From assembly GCA_017444045.1 (NCBI GenBank), contig JAFSXO010000348.1, forward strand, positions 1-7,613: a DNA stretch of 7,613 nucleotides. Reading direction: 5' to 3'. The stretch comes from a bacterium. Lineage in GTDB: Bacteria; Vulcanimicrobiota; Xenobia; Xenobiales; Xenobiaceae. Below are positions 6,079-7,613 of this stretch, one piece after another. A program made the translations under genes and the position numbers. The notes below the pieces were generated by a model. That model saw nothing but the letters and a program-made list of their open reading frames with translations. It was not told the DNA's origin and ran no database searches. Numbering within the stretch: the first letter of the stretch is position 1; each line of letters opens with the position of its first letter.

Positions 6079-6879
6079 TTAGCTGAGTAGGGCGGGCAGG
6101 CCGCACATATGCAGCAGAATGGGCATTATGCAGGCTGGAGTAAAATTCATAACCTTCAGCTTGGTAATGCCCAGGATGTTTAGGCTTAGGGCAAATAACA
6201 GCACCGAGCCCACGCAGCTGATGTCGGCTATTACGGCCTCGCTTAATAGCGGGGCTATCCAGGCCGCTGCTAGAGTCAGTCCGCCCTGAATAACCAATAC
6301 AGAAACAGATGCTGCCAGTACTCCTATGCCTAGGCTGGAAGCGAACATAACCGAGGACACGAAGTCCAGAGCCGATTTGGCATAAAGTGTGCGCGGGTCT
6401 CCCTGCATACCGTCCTGGATGCAGCCTACGACTACCATAGCTCCTGTGCACCATAAAAGGGTAGCGGTAACGAAGCCTTCGCTAAAGCCCGCCCTGTGCT
6501 GTGCTGGGGGAGCCTCTTCTGCGCCAGTGGCAGCCTTTGCTTGGGCTGGGGCCTGGTTCTGTGCTGTTTCGCCTTCAGCGCTTTCTGTTATATTTGGTGC
6601 GGTATTCCGGCTGAATTTAGCTTTTAAATATTCGCCTAGACGGTTTAGCCAGGCATCGAGGTCGATTAGTTCTCCGATGGCTATACCCAGGACCATGGCA
6701 ATAATCAGCATCAGGGGATGGGTCTTGCTGCTGAAGCCGATTATGCCTAAATAGGCGGTGCACAGGCCCAGGCCCTGCATAATGGCCGCGTTAAGCTTCT
6801 GGGGAATAAAACGCCCCAGTCCCATACCTATAAGCGATCCTATGATTACGGCCGCTGTATTCGCTAAAGTCCCCATCAT
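6079..6879 (-). CDS. DUF554 family membrane protein (YdfK-like)
   Basis: This is an integral inner-membrane protein of unknown function, 266 residues. The start MMGTLANTAAVIIGSLIG, then MQGLGL (34-39), GIAIGELIDLDAWLNRLGEYLK (65-86, in two parts), GFSEGFVTATLLWC (131-144), the GAMVVVGCIQDGMQGD stretch (146-161) and LNILGITKLKV (233-243) follow the DUF554 pattern closely. Hydrophobic segments lie at about 8-20, 33-50, 56-70, 137-155, 172-197, 199-213, 218-240 and 247-262. The family is usually about 230 residues. The extra length is an Ala/Gln/Glu/Pro-rich linker at about 92-129 joining the two halves. No good Shine-Dalgarno precedes the ATG, but the upstream gene stops 9 bases before it, so translational coupling is likely. 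ATG 6876 is an equally possible start, one residue shorter. Confidence 0.88.
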   Translation of the reverse strand: MMGTLANTAAVIIGSLIGMGLGRFIPQKLNAAIMQGLGLCTAYLGIIGFSSKTHPLMLIIAMVLGIAIGELIDLDAWLNRLGEYLKAKFSRNTAPNITESAEGETAQNQAPAQAKAATGAEEAPPAQHRAGFSEGFVTATLLWCTGAMVVVGCIQDGMQGDPRTLYAKSALDFVSSVMFASSLGIGVLAASVSVLVIQGGLTLAAAWIAPLLSEAVIADISCVGSVLLFALSLNILGITKLKVMNFTPACIMPILLHMCGLPALLS

Positions 6880-6888
6880 GGCTGCTGC

Positions 6889-7613
6889 TTATCGGCTTGA
6901 CGCGCCAGCTTCGCCGGGCTGGCCTTCTAGCATAAAACGTTCTTCGTCCTGGTAAAAATTGGCGTTAGACTTGGGCATGTATTTATCTGTATCGCTGGCC
7001 TCATCTGCAGCGGCGTCGGCATCCTGACTCAGCGCCTGTTCTTTGCTGCCGTTTTCGCCAGAGCTTTTTGGTTTGTCTGAGCCTTGTCCCTCGATCCTGT
7101 ATTTGCCGCGTTGTCTGCCAGGGCCGCCGTTTTCACCAAGGCTCTCTGTGTGGCCAGATGACTTTCTCTCTGCCCATTCCTGGTCGCTATTTTCACTGGG
7201 GCCTTCGCTTTTGCTGTGCCCCAATTTGTCGGCTTTGTCCTGGCCGCCTTCTTCGCCCAGGCGCTGAGCTTTGCCGTCGCTTAGGCCGCCCGTTAAATTC
7301 TCATCCTTGGGGTCGGCCTGGCCTTTGCTCTCCTTCGCGTCTTCGGTGGCGGGCGAAATGGTAAACGGATCGCCGTCTGTGTCTGCGCTGGATTGATCTG
7401 ACGGTGAGGCGAGCTGGGCTGGGGCTGGGGAGCTGGAATGGGCTGAAGTGCTGCTGTCTTTGAAGGAGCTTCTAGGACGTATGTTGAGAAGTATCGGGGA
7501 TACCAGCCCCTTGCCAGTGGGAACGCTCTTGCCTGTTGCGGTGAATACGCTGTCGCTGAGCGCCCAAAAATCGATAAGGCGGCTGAGCTCATCGTTTAGG
7601 GTGCTGGATTTGA
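6889..7613 (-). CDS. Unrecognised protein with disordered, repeat-bearing C-terminal region (partial)
   Basis: The frame is open from the right edge to TAA at 6891-6889, giving the last 240 residues of a longer protein whose start is outside the window. Residues 1-57 of the fragment look partly folded (LNDELSRLIDFWALSDS, then VPTGKGLVSPILLNIRPR). From about residue 58 it is rich in Ser, Gly, Glu, Asp, Lys and Gln with almost no hydrophobic residues, so it is probably disordered. GEEGG, SENSD and GENGG recur at exact 20-residue spacing, followed by GENGS 26 residues later. The end (KYMPKSNANFYQDEERFML) regains some aromatic residues. No transmembrane segment or known domain is visible. It precedes the DUF554 gene by 9 bases on the same strand, so the two are probably co-transcribed. 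I do not recognise the family and give no function. Confidence 0.7.
   Translation of the reverse strand, partial: KSSTLNDELSRLIDFWALSDSVFTATGKSVPTGKGLVSPILLNIRPRSSFKDSSTSAHSSSPAPAQLASPSDQSSADTDGDPFTISPATEDAKESKGQADPKDENLTGGLSDGKAQRLGEEGGQDKADKLGHSKSEGPSENSDQEWAERKSSGHTESLGENGGPGRQRGKYRIEGQGSDKPKSSGENGSKEQALSQDADAAADEASDTDKYMPKSNANFYQDEERFMLEGQPGEAGASSR
7054..7260 (-). repeat. Degenerate 60-bp coding repeats in the disordered protein
   Basis: Four copies of a GAA-rich motif (mRNA sense GGYGAAAAYGGCGGC-like) encode GEEGG, SENSD, GENGG and GENGS. The conserved TTC (complement of GAA) lies at 7252-7254, 7192-7194, 7132-7134 and 7054-7056 on the plus strand. The spacing is exactly 60, 60 and 78 bases. 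Sequence between the motifs is poorly conserved, so these look like old, drifted repeats. Confidence 0.5.

Noticed and set aside
5564..6454. 296-codon minus-strand open frame over the phosphofructokinase end and the DUF554 gene
   Set aside because: It overlaps two confident genes and its translation has no coherent domain.
7293..7592. 99-codon minus-strand open frame starting MSSAALSIFG at the right edge
   Set aside because: It overlaps in another frame the longer open frame that continues into 6889-7224. It is rich in Pro and Arg and has no supporting signal.

Overview
The window most likely comes from a diderm Firmicute (class Negativicutes, for example the Acidaminococcaceae/Selenomonadaceae side). 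The main reason is a secreted protein that joins one SLH domain, a short coiled coil and a long beta-barrel ending in phenylalanine. This is the OmpM architecture that ties the outer membrane to peptidoglycan in that class. Strong GGAGG ribosome binding sites and moderate GC content fit. Genus and species cannot be fixed from the sequence.

Layout, left to right. (1) Bases 1-107, minus strand: the start of prfB (release factor 2), running off the left edge. It carries the in-frame TGA and CTTTGAC slip site of the classical RF2 autoregulatory +1 frameshift. (2) Bases 108-430: a divergent intergenic region. Its right part (276-382) can fold into a closed domain with competing stems, upstream of the SLH porin gene. 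(3) Bases 431-3079, plus strand: an 882-residue OmpM-type protein, followed by a clear intrinsic terminator. (4) Bases 3301-4632 and 4733-6064, plus strand: two tandem 443-residue phosphofructokinase paralogues, about 86% identical by hand count. Both carry the Asp/Lys residue pair typical of pyrophosphate-dependent enzymes. A strong terminator hairpin lies between them. (5) Bases 6079-6879, minus strand: a DUF554 membrane protein, convergent with the second phosphofructokinase at a 14-base gap. (6) Bases 6889-7613, minus strand: the C-terminal part of an unrecognised, largely disordered protein with degenerate 20-residue repeats. It lies 9 bases upstream of the DUF554 gene, probably in the same operon.

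The content is mainly housekeeping and envelope biology: translation termination, outer membrane tethering and glycolysis. I see no mobile element, CRISPR array, tRNA, rRNA or defence system. The least ordinary points are regulatory: an RF2 frameshift site with no visible Shine-Dalgarno-like stimulator, a foldable leader before the porin gene, and a terminator splitting duplicated phosphofructokinases that probably give differently expressed isoforms.
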